A DNA stretch of 18,769 nt from assembly GCA_029861675.1 (NCBI GenBank), contig JAOTYV010000061.1, forward strand, positions 1 to 18,769. The letters run 5' to 3'. The first letter of the stretch is position 1. Each line of letters begins with the position of its first letter. Below, piece by piece: positions 1 through 7,733 of the stretch. Under the pieces are notes generated by a model. The model did no database searches, had not been told where the DNA came from, and saw only the letters and a program-made list of their open reading frames with translations. Made by a program: the position numbers and the translations under genes. Source of the DNA: Alphaproteobacteria bacterium (GTDB taxonomy: Bacteria > Pseudomonadota > Alphaproteobacteria > UBA8366).

Positions 1-650
1 TCGAAGCGCAGAATATCAAGGAGATATCCCTCTACTTCACCGGCGCTGAAGATCGGATTCAGGACCGCATACCCGAAGGGGCCATCGTGTTCCTTGTCAT
101 GCTTGGTCAATAAATAGGCGCGGCGGAACCCGTCCTCCTGAAAGCGCATCGGTAGATTCACGAAGGTTACTTCCGTGGCGCAGCGGGCCTTGTCGAAATA
201 ATTCCGCGTTATCTCATCCAGCCGCTGCCGGGACGGCGCGGGCAGTGTCTGGAAATCGGCCTGCTGGAGTTCGAATTTCGCTTTTCCCGCCTTCTTGCAG
301 GCGCTGCGCACCTGCTTGTCCGGCGCATTCAGGAACCGGTCGTAATCGACGATGCGATCGACGCCGATGCCGCCGCAGTACAGTCCCGATGTTTCGAGAC
401 TGTCGATGAAATTCCGTCGGACATAACAGAATATGGGCCGGCGCGAGCGGGCGAGAAAACGCGACACCATCGCCGCGGAATCCTTGGCGTCGCAAACTGG
501 CGGCCCGAGCGTAATGTCGATGCCCCAAATACGCCGGTAGGCAATGTAACCGAACGAGGTGTCGAAATATTGCATCGCCGGTTGCACCGTCGAATAGGCA
601 ATGGGGTCCGCCCCGTAACGCCTGACCAATTCAAGCCGCGTCTCGGTCAT
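1..650 (-). CDS. DUF2156 / LPG-synthase C-terminal-like protein (partial, 3' end off window)
   Basis: The frame is open from an ATG at 650 to the window edge, giving 216 codons without a stop. A Shine-Dalgarno-like GAGGTGA lies about 9 nt upstream of the ATG. The translation starts MTETRLELVRRYGADPIAYS, followed by MQYFDTSFGYIAYRR, a GPPVCD turn, and further on GIGVDRIVDYDRF with the basic stretch VRSACKKAGKAKFEL. This pattern resembles the DUF2156 domain, the GNAT-fold C-terminal part of MprF-type lysylphosphatidylglycerol synthases, which transfer an aminoacyl group to a lipid or other acceptor. The family domain is usually near 300 residues, so roughly the last quarter is missing here. No membrane segments are visible, so it is a stand-alone soluble version; its substrate cannot be told from sequence. 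It is separated from the flagellar genes by an unrelated gene, so no functional link is implied. Family assignment is from recall of the pattern and is moderately sure. Confidence 0.7.
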   Translation of the reverse strand, partial: MTETRLELVRRYGADPIAYSTVQPAMQYFDTSFGYIAYRRIWGIDITLGPPVCDAKDSAAMVSRFLARSRRPIFCYVRRNFIDSLETSGLYCGGIGVDRIVDYDRFLNAPDKQVRSACKKAGKAKFELQQADFQTLPAPSRQRLDEITRNYFDKARCATEVTFVNLPMRFQEDGFRRAYLLTKHDKEHDGPFGYAVLNPIFSAGEVEGYLLDILRF

Positions 651-670
651 GACTCTGGATCACCTCACGC

Positions 671-720
671 AACGATCGGACCCCGGTGCCGGCGGGCGTT
701 GGCCGATCGTTCCGATCGTT
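671..720. promoter_or_regulatory. Tandem plus inverted 9-bp repeat upstream of the DUF2156 gene
   Basis: CCGATCGTT occurs twice in exact tandem (703-711 and 712-720) and once inverted as AACGATCGG (671-679). All three copies lie 21-70 bp upstream of the DUF2156 start codon at 650, where a promoter would be expected. This could be a repressor or activator operator, or a hairpin in the leader. The binding protein is unknown. Confidence 0.35.
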
Positions 721-1017
721 TGGCTGCGTAAGACATCATCGCTCCCGCCGGAAACAGCCAATACCACCGGACTTGTTAATGCTTTCTGAAATCCCGGATC
801 GGCAAATCCGGACGACGGTCGTGTGATGCGCCGCGCGTGACCCGGGTAGGGCTTAATGACGTCGATCGACATCGATTGCACGACGAAGCCCGGCACCATT
901 CGTTAACCATTCAGCGCGCGCATCCATCACCCTTCTGAAGTGGCGGAACGACGTTGTCGCGCGACCTAATGTCTTATGGTTCTTGGTATTAACACACTCA
1001 GGCCTCAGCCTTTTTCC

Positions 1018-1054
1018 AGTGTTCAAAAAGGGACGTTCTAGTGTTCAAAAAGGG
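1018..1054. repeat. 15-bp direct repeat, two copies at 22-bp spacing
   Basis: AGTGTTCAAAAAGGG is found at 1018-1032 and again, identically, at 1040-1054. The 22-bp period is about two helical turns, so a protein could read both copies from the same face. It lies 84-120 bp upstream of the lipoprotein start. Function unknown. Confidence 0.6.
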
Positions 1055-1062
1055 GCGAATTA

Positions 1063-1078
1063 TTAACGGTTGATTAGC
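1063..1078 (+). promoter_or_regulatory. CtrA-like box (8/9 match) upstream of the lipoprotein gene
   Basis: TTAACGGTTGATTAGC matches the CtrA consensus TTAA-N7-TTAAC with one mismatch (TTAGC for TTAAC). It lies 60-75 bp upstream of the ATG at 1138. The one-mismatch site alone is weak; the presence of cckA in the same window and of a TTAACCAT half-site at 903-910 makes it more credible. Confidence 0.3.
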
Positions 1079-1079
1079 C

Positions 1080-1112
1080 GGGATCTGCTATCTCTCGGGA
1101 TCTGTTATCTCT
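1080..1112. repeat. Tandem repeat, two 16-bp units at 17-bp period
   Basis: GGGATCTGCTATCTCT (1080-1095) is followed by GGGATCTGTTATCTCT (1097-1112), a 15/16 match. The pair is itself bracketed by TGATTAGCC (1071-1079) and TGATTAGGC (1112-1120). It ends about 25 bp before the start codon at 1138, so it would lie in the leader or core promoter of the lipoprotein gene. Confidence 0.6.
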
Positions 1113-1137
1113 GATTAGGCCACCTGCGGAGGTGCAG

Positions 1138-1866
1138 ATGAAAACCATCAGATTTGCGATCGTCCCGGTATTGTTGGCCATGACGCTATGGTCGTGCAGC
1201 CCAGAATGGCAAAAGCGCCAGATCGAGCGTGATCTTGCTCGCATACATGCTCAGGAGGCCGAACGTAAGGCTGCTCTGAAAAAAAGCCAGGCGCCCTATA
1301 ACAAGACACCGGCACAATTCGAAGCCTGCTTTCGTCAGTGCGATGACTCGATCAGCGATATCTGCTCTGTACATCGGTGCGCCATCGACCACCGCGGCGA
1401 TGTCAACGCTCAGTGGACCAACCGAAACGCGGCATGGCGAGTTGTGTGGGCCGAGCGACTCGAAGCGGTGGGACGCGATATAGCCAAGCGGGACCAGTAC
1501 CTTACCGCAGAACAGGATGAATGGCGGCAGCCTCAATTGGCGATGGCATGGCAACCCGGTCGCCGCCAGCTCACATATGCCGACTATGGTCCGCATCCTG
1601 CTGATCATGGCCGGATGGTGCTCAACTGGTTTACGCGCCACCTGCCCGACCCGTTTTCGGCCAAATATGGTCGCGTTACCAAACCGCGCCGTGGTTATGC
1701 CGTGATGGATCCGCTCAAAAAACGTGCCATCTATGGCTATGTGGTCTGTGCCGAGGTCAATTCCAAGAATTCCCGTGGCGCCTATATCGGGATCCGCGAT
1801 TACCGCTTCATGATACGCGACAACGAGATCGCGAACGTCGCGGATGCAACCGGGAAGTGTGGATAG
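1138..1866 (+). CDS. Predicted lipoprotein of unknown function
   Basis: The start is placed at ATG 1138 because GGAGG at 1128-1132 sits 5 nt upstream; an in-frame GTG at 1132 overlaps that ribosome binding site. The product is 242 residues. Residues 1-20 (MKTIRFAIVPVLLAMTLWSC) look like a lipoprotein signal with cysteine 20 as the acylated residue, though Trp at position -2 is atypical for a lipobox. Residues 22-50 are charged and helical (WQKRQIERDLARIHAQEAER). A central part has several cysteines (FEACFRQCDD, ICSVHRC) that could form disulfides outside the cytoplasm. The C-terminal part contains LPDPFSAKYGRV and VCAEVNSKNSRGAYIG, a pattern seen in uncharacterised exported proteobacterial proteins. 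It stands alone between unrelated genes, with 209 bp to the convergent cckA and no obvious terminator there. No function is assigned. Confidence 0.75.
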   Translation: MKTIRFAIVPVLLAMTLWSCSPEWQKRQIERDLARIHAQEAERKAALKKSQAPYNKTPAQFEACFRQCDDSISDICSVHRCAIDHRGDVNAQWTNRNAAWRVVWAERLEAVGRDIAKRDQYLTAEQDEWRQPQLAMAWQPGRRQLTYADYGPHPADHGRMVLNWFTRHLPDPFSAKYGRVTKPRRGYAVMDPLKKRAIYGYVVCAEVNSKNSRGAYIGIRDYRFMIRDNEIANVADATGKCG

Positions 1867-2075
1867 CCGCGGGCCGCAATGGACTATCTACAGTTCGATC
1901 CCCACAACGCCATTGTGCGAACACCGGTTGCACCAGCAGGACACGTCGACGCCGCAATCCTTGATCTCGGCCAGGGCTGGGGGATTGGACATCCAGGCAG
2001 GATGGCGACAATTCGGGCGAAAAAATCGGCGCATCCATTCGCATCGGCGCGGGGATCGTGCAAGCGGCCGCCGCC

Positions 2076-4289
2076 TCAAGCCCCGTCTTCGAGCACGTCC
2101 TTCACCTTGCCGGCGAGCTGCTTGAGGCTGAAGGGTTTGGCGAGGAAGCTCACATTTTCGGTGTTCTTGACCTCGCGCAGCACCGATTCCTGGGCGTAGC
2201 CGGAAATGCAGATCACCGGCAGGTGCGGCATTTTATGGCGCGCATGTGCGATCACCGCCGGGCCGTCCACCTTGGGCATCACCATGTCGGTAATCAGCAG
2301 GTCGATCGGCTCGTCGTTGAGCAGTTCGATCGCGCTTTCGCCGTTGCGCGCCTCGATCACCCGGTAGCCCTTGCTGCGCAGCGCCCGGGCGCCGAACAGC
2401 CGCACCGGATCCTCGTCCTCGACCAGCAGAATGGTGCCGCCGCCGGTCAGATCCTTGCCCGCGGGCGACCCTTCCGCCGGCATGCGGATGGTCGCGTCTT
2501 CTTCCTCGCCGGTATAGCGCTGCAGGTAGATGGTGAAATTCGAGCCTTTGCCGTGCCCGTCGCTCTCGGCGAAGATAAACCCGCCGGTCTGCTTGATGAT
2601 GCCGTACACGGTGGCGAGACCGAGGCCGGTCCCGGACCCGACTTCCTTGGTGGTAAAAAACGGATCGAAAATCCGGTCGAGCAGATCGGACGACATGCCG
2701 ACGCCGTTGTCGGCGACCGTGATCATCACGTAATCGCCGGCCGGCATCAGTTCCGAATGGGCCCGGTCGATTTCCGACAGCAGGCTCGAATTGCGCGTCG
2801 AGATCGTCAGGTTGCCGCCGCGCGGCATGGCGTCGCGCGCGTTGACCGCGAGATTGATGATCACCTGCTCGAGTTGACCTTGGTCGACCTTGACCCGCCC
2901 GAGGTCGCGGCCGTGAACGAATTTGAGCTCGATCGACTCGCCCAGCAAACGATTCAACAGGTTCGACAACTCCGCCAGCACGTCGGTCACGTCGAGCACG
3001 CGCGGCTGCAGGGTCTGCTGGCGCGAGAAGGCAAGCAACTGGCGCACGAGACGCGCGCCCCGGTTGGCGTTCTGCTTGATCTGCATGATGTCGGCGAAGC
3101 TTTGCTCGCCCGGCTGGTAGCGCTGCAGCAGCAAGTCGCAGAAACCGATCATCGCCGTCAGAAGGTTGTTGAAGTCATGGGCGATGCCGCCGGCAAGCTG
3201 GCCGACCGCCTGCATCTTCTGCGATTGCGAAAACTGGACTTCGAGTTTCTTCTTTTCGGTGGTGTCGATCAGATGCAACGCGAGCTCGCCCGACGACGGC
3301 GCCTCGCCGTCCGGGCTCTCCGGCAGCCGCGAGAAATAGATCGTCGCGACCCGATGCCCGGCATCCTCGATTTCCACGTCCACCGGGATCGCCAGCAACG
3401 CGCTGTCGGCGCTGCCGGAGAAGCGGCGTTCAAGCGCCGAGCGGTCGGCCTCGCGTACGAATTCGGTGATCGGCCGGCCATCCGGGTCGAGACAACCGAT
3501 GAGATCGCGGCACGCCGGGTTGCACTCTATGATACATCCCGCGGCATCCACGACCGCCATGCCAACGGGAACCGTCTCGAACTGATTGCGCAGCCCCGCG
3601 AGCGCGCCATGCATCGCTTCCAACCCGGCCTCGGCGGTGACGTCGCGGCTCGACCAGACGACTTCGCCCGGGCCGCCGGGCGCCGCCGCAACCTGGATCC
3701 GCATGGAAGACCGACCCGCGCGCGGCAGCGTCACCTCGACCTCCGCCGCAATGCCGTGCAGCGCCCGTTCCCGGAGCTGCTTGACGGCGGCGGTGGTCGC
3801 GTTTTCCTCGGGGAAGACGTACAGCGTCCAAATGCCCGCCTCTTCCTTGGTTTCCGCGCCGCATCGCGCGAGAAACTCCAGGAAGCGCCGGTTGGCGTAG
3901 ACCAGCCGGCCGTCGCCTTCCTCCAGCGCCAACCCGCTGCCGTCCAGTGCGCCGGCGCGCCGCAGCATATCCTCCGCCGCCTCGCTCCGGCCGCGAATGC
4001 CGCCCCACAGCAGCAGCAGCGATACCAGCCCAAGCACGGCGACGATGGCATAGGACTGCCACCAGGTGCCGGGCGCCAAGCCGGTGACCGCTTCGAAATA
4101 GTACAAGGCGCCGATGCCCGAGGCGAACAGCAGCAGGAGCAGGAACAGCCGGCCGCCGCCGCCACTGGAGGACGGCGCTATATCGACCGGCAGAGGCCGC
4201 ACGACGCCATCGGGCGGCGTCGTGGTCACGACCCCGTCACGGCTCGGTTTGGGCAATGCCGAAATCGCCTCTTTCTGTTCATCCGGCAC
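2076..4289 (-). CDS. cckA: CckA-type hybrid sensor histidine kinase
   Basis: The 737-residue product begins at GTG 4289, inside the last codons of flhB (11-bp overlap). Further upstream in-frame ATGs would lie deeper inside flhB and are less likely. Order of domains: cytoplasmic N-terminus; two membrane helices at about 48-66 and 79-96; two PAS-like domains at about 107-215 and 232-345; HisKA with GGIAHDFNNLL carrying His371; HATPase with NLAVNARDAMP (N box), DNGVGM and GTGLGLATVYG; and a C-terminal receiver (about 617-735) with phosphoacceptor Asp668 in LLITDMVMP and Lys718 in LAKPF. The H-box, two membrane helices and terminal receiver are typical of CckA, which phosphorylates CtrA and CpdR through the phosphotransferase ChpT. 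Outside Caulobacter many alphaproteobacteria use this relay mainly for motility, which suits its place directly after flhB. The overlap suggests translational coupling to flhB. Confidence 0.92.
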   Translation of the reverse strand: MPDEQKEAISALPKPSRDGVVTTTPPDGVVRPLPVDIAPSSSGGGGRLFLLLLLFASGIGALYYFEAVTGLAPGTWWQSYAIVAVLGLVSLLLLWGGIRGRSEAAEDMLRRAGALDGSGLALEEGDGRLVYANRRFLEFLARCGAETKEEAGIWTLYVFPEENATTAAVKQLRERALHGIAAEVEVTLPRAGRSSMRIQVAAAPGGPGEVVWSSRDVTAEAGLEAMHGALAGLRNQFETVPVGMAVVDAAGCIIECNPACRDLIGCLDPDGRPITEFVREADRSALERRFSGSADSALLAIPVDVEIEDAGHRVATIYFSRLPESPDGEAPSSGELALHLIDTTEKKKLEVQFSQSQKMQAVGQLAGGIAHDFNNLLTAMIGFCDLLLQRYQPGEQSFADIMQIKQNANRGARLVRQLLAFSRQQTLQPRVLDVTDVLAELSNLLNRLLGESIELKFVHGRDLGRVKVDQGQLEQVIINLAVNARDAMPRGGNLTISTRNSSLLSEIDRAHSELMPAGDYVMITVADNGVGMSSDLLDRIFDPFFTTKEVGSGTGLGLATVYGIIKQTGGFIFAESDGHGKGSNFTIYLQRYTGEEEDATIRMPAEGSPAGKDLTGGGTILLVEDEDPVRLFGARALRSKGYRVIEARNGESAIELLNDEPIDLLITDMVMPKVDGPAVIAHARHKMPHLPVICISGYAQESVLREVKNTENVSFLAKPFSLKQLAGKVKDVLEDGA

Positions 4290-5376
4290 GGGGCGTCTCC
4301 ACTGGCATAGAGCGGCCTTTGAGACCCCAGACATAGCTGATGACCTCGGCCACGGCCTGATAGTGCTCCGCCGGGACCTCCGCATCAAGCTCTACTGATG
4401 CGTAAAGTGCCCGGGCCAAAGGCGGGTTTTCAACGATAGTGATATCATGCTCCGCGGCCAGTTCGCGTATGCGTTGCGCTACCAGATCCGCGCCCTTGGC
4501 GACCAGTATCGGCGCCGCCATGTCGGCCGGCTTGTATTTCAATGCGATAGCGTAATGAGTTGGATTGGTCACCACCACATCCGCCTCCGGCACGGCCTGC
4601 ATCATACGGTTCCGGGCTCGATCCTGGCGGATTTGGCGCAACCGCTGCTTGACCACCGGGTCGCCCTCGGACTGTTTGAATTCCTCTTTCACTTCCTGCT
4701 TCGTCATCCGCATCTCTTTGTGATGCTGCTGGCGCTGGAAGATCACATCGATGAAGGCGATCACGAAGAGAACGGCGACCACGGCGATCAGCATTTTCAT
4801 GACCAGGCCGTGCAGGGTGGAGAGAAAATCCGGCAGCGAGAAGGTTGGAACGATGTCGAGCGCCGACAATGTGGGCAAGACGACGATCAGCCCGACCGCC
4901 CCCACGATCGAAATCTTGAACAGCCCTTTGACGAATTCCATGAACTGTTTGACCGAGAAAACGCGCTTCACGCCTTTGACCGGACTGATCTTCTCGGATT
5001 TTATCTCGAGCACTTTCGGCGAATAGACCAGTCCGTTCTGCAAAATCGGTCCCGCCGCCGCGATCAGGAAGAAGAACAGCAAGGGAAGCATCAGCGCACC
5101 GATCGCGTCGGAAAACGCACTGAACAAAACCTGCCCGCCCGCCGCCGCGGTATCGAGGGACTGCAAATGCGGCGTTTCCACAAAGGGCAGCAGGGATACG
5201 CGAATGTCGGTCATCAGCCGGGGCGCCATCAGGCCGACCACCAGCGTTCCCACCAGCAAGGTCACCCACGTATTGATTTCGCGGCTGACCGCGACCTGCC
5301 CCTTCTTGCGCCCTTCCTCGAGCTTTTTGGGGGTCGGTTCTTCGGTTTTTTGTAGGTCGTCTGTTTGTTCCGACAT
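4279..5376 (-). CDS. flhB: Flagellar export switch protein FlhB
   Basis: The product is 365 residues, a normal FlhB length. It opens with the family signature EEPTPKKLEEGRKKGQVAVS (residues 12-31), has four membrane segments at about 35-52, 92-115, 155-175 and 190-212, and carries the autocleavage motif NPTH at 271-274 followed by YAIALKYKP. FlhB is an inner-membrane part of the flagellar type III export apparatus; self-cleavage between Asn and Pro in NPTH is linked to switching from rod/hook to filament substrates. The C-terminal cytoplasmic domain (ILVAKGADLVAQRIRELA, then DAEVPAEHYQAVAEVI) is complete. The gene follows fliR after 38 bp and its 3' end overlaps the start of cckA. Highly sure. 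Confidence 0.97.
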   Translation of the reverse strand: MSEQTDDLQKTEEPTPKKLEEGRKKGQVAVSREINTWVTLLVGTLVVGLMAPRLMTDIRVSLLPFVETPHLQSLDTAAAGGQVLFSAFSDAIGALMLPLLFFFLIAAAGPILQNGLVYSPKVLEIKSEKISPVKGVKRVFSVKQFMEFVKGLFKISIVGAVGLIVVLPTLSALDIVPTFSLPDFLSTLHGLVMKMLIAVVAVLFVIAFIDVIFQRQQHHKEMRMTKQEVKEEFKQSEGDPVVKQRLRQIRQDRARNRMMQAVPEADVVVTNPTHYAIALKYKPADMAAPILVAKGADLVAQRIRELAAEHDITIVENPPLARALYASVELDAEVPAEHYQAVAEVISYVWGLKGRSMPVETPRAG

Positions 5377-5414
5377 CGTCCAAGTCCACGCCGCCTGGCG
5401 GCGAACGCTTGCGG

Positions 5415-6179
5415 TTAACCGGGAAGCAGTACCCGCGAGAATGAGGTTTGGTAGTAATTAAGAAACCACAGGAGCGCCGCCGGGAAGGACACCATCATGA
5501 TGAACAGACCGAGCATGATCTGCGCCGGCAGCGCGACAAAAAAGATCGGCATCTGCGGCATCAGGCGGGCGAGCAGCCCCATGCCGGTATAGAACACGAT
5601 GCCGAACAACAGAAACGGCATGGCGATCTGCAGGCCGATCCGAAAGCTGTCCGCCAGCAGCCGCGCGAGCGTGTCGGCGAAATCGCCGAAGGCCGGCAGG
5701 ACACCCGGCGCGAACAGGTTGTAGCCATCGGACAGCGCCATCAGCATGAGATGATGCGTATTGGTAACGAAAATCAGCAGGAGTCCCAGAACCGACAGAA
5801 ATACCGCCGGCAGTGCGCCCTGATCCGACAACATCGGATTGAACAGCAGGGCGTTCGCGAAACCGCTCAGGAAGGCCAGCATCGCGCCACCGGTCGCCAA
5901 AGCGGACAGCAGCACCCGGGCCACCGTCCCGATAAAAAAGCCGATCAGAATTTCGCCGCTCAGCAGCAACACCAACGCCGCCGGCGCGGCCGGGATCGCC
6001 GGCAATCGCGCCGCCAGCGCCGGCGTCAGCACGGCCGTGATGGTCAGCGCCAGGGCGAGCCGGATGCGCGGCGACACATAGGATTCCCCAAACCCGGGCA
6101 GAACCACCATGGTGGCGCCGATCCGCGAGAATACCAGCAGGTAGGAAAAAATCTCGGCGGGAAGCAGGCTCGCCAACAT
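5415..6179 (-). CDS. fliR: Flagellar export gate protein FliR
   Basis: The 254-residue product is strongly hydrophobic with about six membrane segments, the normal size and topology for FliR. Family features include FSRIGATMVVLPGFGESYVS near the N-terminus, SGEILIGFFIGTVARVLL at about 74-91, and MPQMPIFFVALPAQIMLG near the C-terminus. FliR joins FliP and FliQ in the helical export-gate core in the inner membrane. It starts 6 bp after the fliQ stop and is followed by flhB, the classical fliQ-fliR-flhB order. The ribosome binding site is weak, which suggests coupling to fliQ translation. Confidence 0.96.
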   Translation of the reverse strand: MLASLLPAEIFSYLLVFSRIGATMVVLPGFGESYVSPRIRLALALTITAVLTPALAARLPAIPAAPAALVLLLSGEILIGFFIGTVARVLLSALATGGAMLAFLSGFANALLFNPMLSDQGALPAVFLSVLGLLLIFVTNTHHLMLMALSDGYNLFAPGVLPAFGDFADTLARLLADSFRIGLQIAMPFLLFGIVFYTGMGLLARLMPQMPIFFVALPAQIMLGLFIMMVSFPAALLWFLNYYQTSFSRVLLPG

Positions 6180-6185
6180 GGGCGG

Positions 6186-6452
6186 TCAGCCAATTCCCAC
6201 GATACGCGTAGCGATCGTTTCCATGAAGCGCTGCATGATGCCGAACATGAACGGCATCAGCACCAGAAGCGATGCGAACACCACCAGGATCTTGGGCACG
6301 AATGTGAGCGTCATTTCCTGAATTGACGTCAGCGCCTGGAACAGCGCGATCGCCAGACCGACGACCAGCCCCACCAGCATGATCGGGCTCGCCACCTTCA
6401 GGGTGGTAAAAATCGCATCCTGGGCAAAATCGAGAACCTCTGCCTCGTTCAT
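6186..6452 (-). CDS. fliQ: Flagellar export gate protein FliQ
   Basis: An ATG at 6452 gives an 88-residue product, exactly the family size (MNEAEVLDFAQDAI...), preceded by GGGAGG about 10 nt upstream. A longer frame extends upstream but would add about 25 residues not found in FliQ. Two membrane helices are visible (about 17-40 and 54-76) separated by the conserved loop ALTSIQEMTLTFVPKI. FliQ is a small multi-copy subunit of the export gate with FliP and FliR. The gene sits between fliE (78-bp gap) and fliR (6-bp gap). Confidence 0.95.
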   Translation of the reverse strand: MNEAEVLDFAQDAIFTTLKVASPIMLVGLVVGLAIALFQALTSIQEMTLTFVPKILVVFASLLVLMPFMFGIMQRFMETIATRIVGIG

Positions 6453-6530
6453 CGGACGACCGCCTCCCTGGCCGGTTGTCGGGTGATTGCACCAAATGCG
6501 GCGGCCGAGAAACCTGCACGGCGGCACATG

Positions 6531-6839
6531 TCAGATCGGCATCCGCATGATTTCCTGATAGGCGCTGAGGACTCTGTCGCGCACCGCGACAACCGCCTGC
6601 AATGTCATTTCCGCATTAGAGACCGCGGCGACCACATCGAGCAGCTCGGCTTCGCCAACGACCGCCTTGGCGGTCACCGCCTCCGCTTTCTCACCGGCCG
6701 CCATCGCGTCGTCGGCGACCTTTTCCATCAAATCCTTGAAACTGCCCGCTTCGGGCGTCGCGCGCGCCTCCATCCCGTCGCCGCCGAGTTTGGCCGCTTG
6801 AGTGAACGCTGTGATGGCATCGGTCGGATTAATCACCAT
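6531..6839 (-). CDS. fliE: Flagellar MS-ring/rod adapter protein FliE
   Basis: The product is 102 residues, typical for FliE, with a GGGAGG ribosome binding site a few bases before the ATG at 6839. The N-terminal half is Ala/Gly-rich with SFKDLMEKVADDAMAAGEKA; the C-terminal half has the family signature DVVAAVSNAEMTLQAVVAVR followed by SAYQEIMRMPI. FliE links the MS ring to the proximal rod and is an early substrate of the flagellar type III system. It follows flgC by 65 bp and precedes fliQ, the usual flgB-flgC-fliE-fliQ order. Confidence 0.95.
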   Translation of the reverse strand: MVINPTDAITAFTQAAKLGGDGMEARATPEAGSFKDLMEKVADDAMAAGEKAEAVTAKAVVGEAELLDVVAAVSNAEMTLQAVVAVRDRVLSAYQEIMRMPI

Positions 6840-6904
6840 GTTGTCTCCCTCCCCTCACCGGCGTGGTATGCCGGCGCTTCCGTCATGCACGCGCCGTCAT
6901 CGCC

Positions 6905-7312
6905 CTAACGCAACAAATCCAAGGTCCGCGACAGCATCGATTTGGTCACTTCGATCATGTTGAGATTGGCCTCGTAGCTGCGGTGCGCCTCGCGCATATC
7001 GGTCATCTCGATCAAGCTGTTGACGTTCGGCATCTTGACATACCCTTCCTTGTTCGCCGCCGGATGTTGCGGATCGAACCGCAACCCGAAATCCGACTGA
7101 TCGCCGCGAATACGGCGCACCCGAACGACGCGCGCCTCGAGCTCGCGGTCCAAGACATTGTGGAAGGTGACGATCTTCCGGCGGTACGGGTCGCCGTCGG
7201 GGCGTTCGGCGGTCGAGTTGGCGTTCGCCACGTTTTCCGCGATAACCCGCAACCGGGTGCCCTGCGCCTTCATGGCGGCGGCGGACACGATCATTGATTT
7301 TTCCAGCGTCAT
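6905..7312 (-). CDS. flgC: Proximal rod protein FlgC
   Basis: ATG 7312 is preferred because it gives the usual FlgC N-terminus (MTLEKSMIVSAAAMKAQGTR) and has AAGGGAG 8 nt upstream; a longer in-frame start at 7369 would overlap flgB. The product is 135 residues. It carries the rod-protein signature VIAENVANANSTAERPDGDP and PYRRKIVTF near the N-terminus and the C-terminal heptad region EANLNMIEVTKSMLSRTLDL, both needed for rod assembly. FlgC is one of the proximal rod subunits, exported through the flagellar type III system and assembled in the periplasm. It begins 13 bp after the flgB stop. Confidence 0.96.
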   Translation of the reverse strand: MTLEKSMIVSAAAMKAQGTRLRVIAENVANANSTAERPDGDPYRRKIVTFHNVLDRELEARVVRVRRIRGDQSDFGLRFDPQHPAANKEGYVKMPNVNSLIEMTDMREAHRSYEANLNMIEVTKSMLSRTLDLLR

Positions 7313-7325
7313 GACGCGGGCTCCC

Positions 7326-7733
7326 TTACTGGCCTCGTTGTCCCAGGGCGATCCGGAACATTTGAACATGCTTGCGGTATAGCTCCGTCATCAGCGCATA
7401 GTCGTGTCGATTTTCCGCGACCTTTGCGAGTTGTTCCTCCAGCACCACCGCATTTCCGGCGGGCAGAGTCTCGTAAGGGTTGGGTTGACCCGCTGCATCG
7501 AATTTGGCCGCCGCGCCGCTGCCGGCCATATGGCGTGGATCGGTTCGCGCCAGCGCGACGCGAAAGGCATTGGCCTTTTCGAGCCGCGTGAAATCGACCT
7601 CTTTCAATTCCTTTGGCTGGTATCGCGGCGTATCCGAGTTAGACACGTTCTTGGCGAGCACGGTTTGCCGCTCGGCAAGCCATTTCATCTTGCCGCTCAT
7701 CATCCGGAACACCGGAAGACTGTTCAAATCCAT
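7326..7733 (-). CDS. flgB: Proximal rod protein FlgB
   Basis: ATG 7733 gives a 135-residue product (MDLNSLPVFRMMSGKMKWLA) with GGGAG 8 nt upstream. An in-frame ATG at 7766 would add 11 residues and has no better site. The rod signature AERQTVLAKNVSNSDTPRYQ is clear, followed by PKELKEVDF, and the C-terminus HDYALMTELYRKHVQMFRIA matches FlgB. It is the first gene of the minus-strand flgB-flgC-fliE-fliQ-fliR-flhB-cckA run, so the upstream region should hold the operon promoter; a sigma-54-like element is seen at 7858-7875. Confidence 0.96.
   Translation of the reverse strand: MDLNSLPVFRMMSGKMKWLAERQTVLAKNVSNSDTPRYQPKELKEVDFTRLEKANAFRVALARTDPRHMAGSGAAAKFDAAGQPNPYETLPAGNAVVLEEQLAKVAENRHDYALMTELYRKHVQMFRIALGQRGQ

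Larger units (their letters stand above)
651..1137. other. Divergent intergenic region, no credible gene
   Basis: These 487 bp separate the divergently oriented DUF2156 and lipoprotein genes. No frame has convincing coding character; a 79-codon minus-strand frame at 660-899 has no recognisable product. The region holds the 9-bp repeats at 671-720, a TTAACCAT CtrA-like half-site at 903-910, two copies of a 15-bp direct repeat (1018-1054), a CtrA-like full site (1063-1078) and a 17-bp-period tandem repeat (1080-1112). It probably carries the promoters of both flanking genes. Confidence 0.6.

Noticed and set aside
660..899. A 79-codon minus-strand frame upstream of the DUF2156 gene
   Set aside because: No domain, signal or ribosome binding site is visible, and it overlaps the repeated 9-bp sites likely to be regulatory.
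1980..2060. A terminator downstream of cckA, suggested by a T-run on the minus strand
   Set aside because: The sequence before the T-run has direct repeats of GATGCG, not an inverted stem, so no hairpin forms.
2058..4310. A 750-codon open frame on the plus strand opposite cckA
   Set aside because: Its composition is rich in Arg, Gln, His and Asp, typical of an antisense shadow of a GC-rich gene; cckA on the other strand has all kinase motifs in order.
5412..5421. CGGTTAACCG palindrome as a CtrA site
   Set aside because: It includes the fliR stop codon, and there is no second TTAA at the 7-bp spacing of a full CtrA box.
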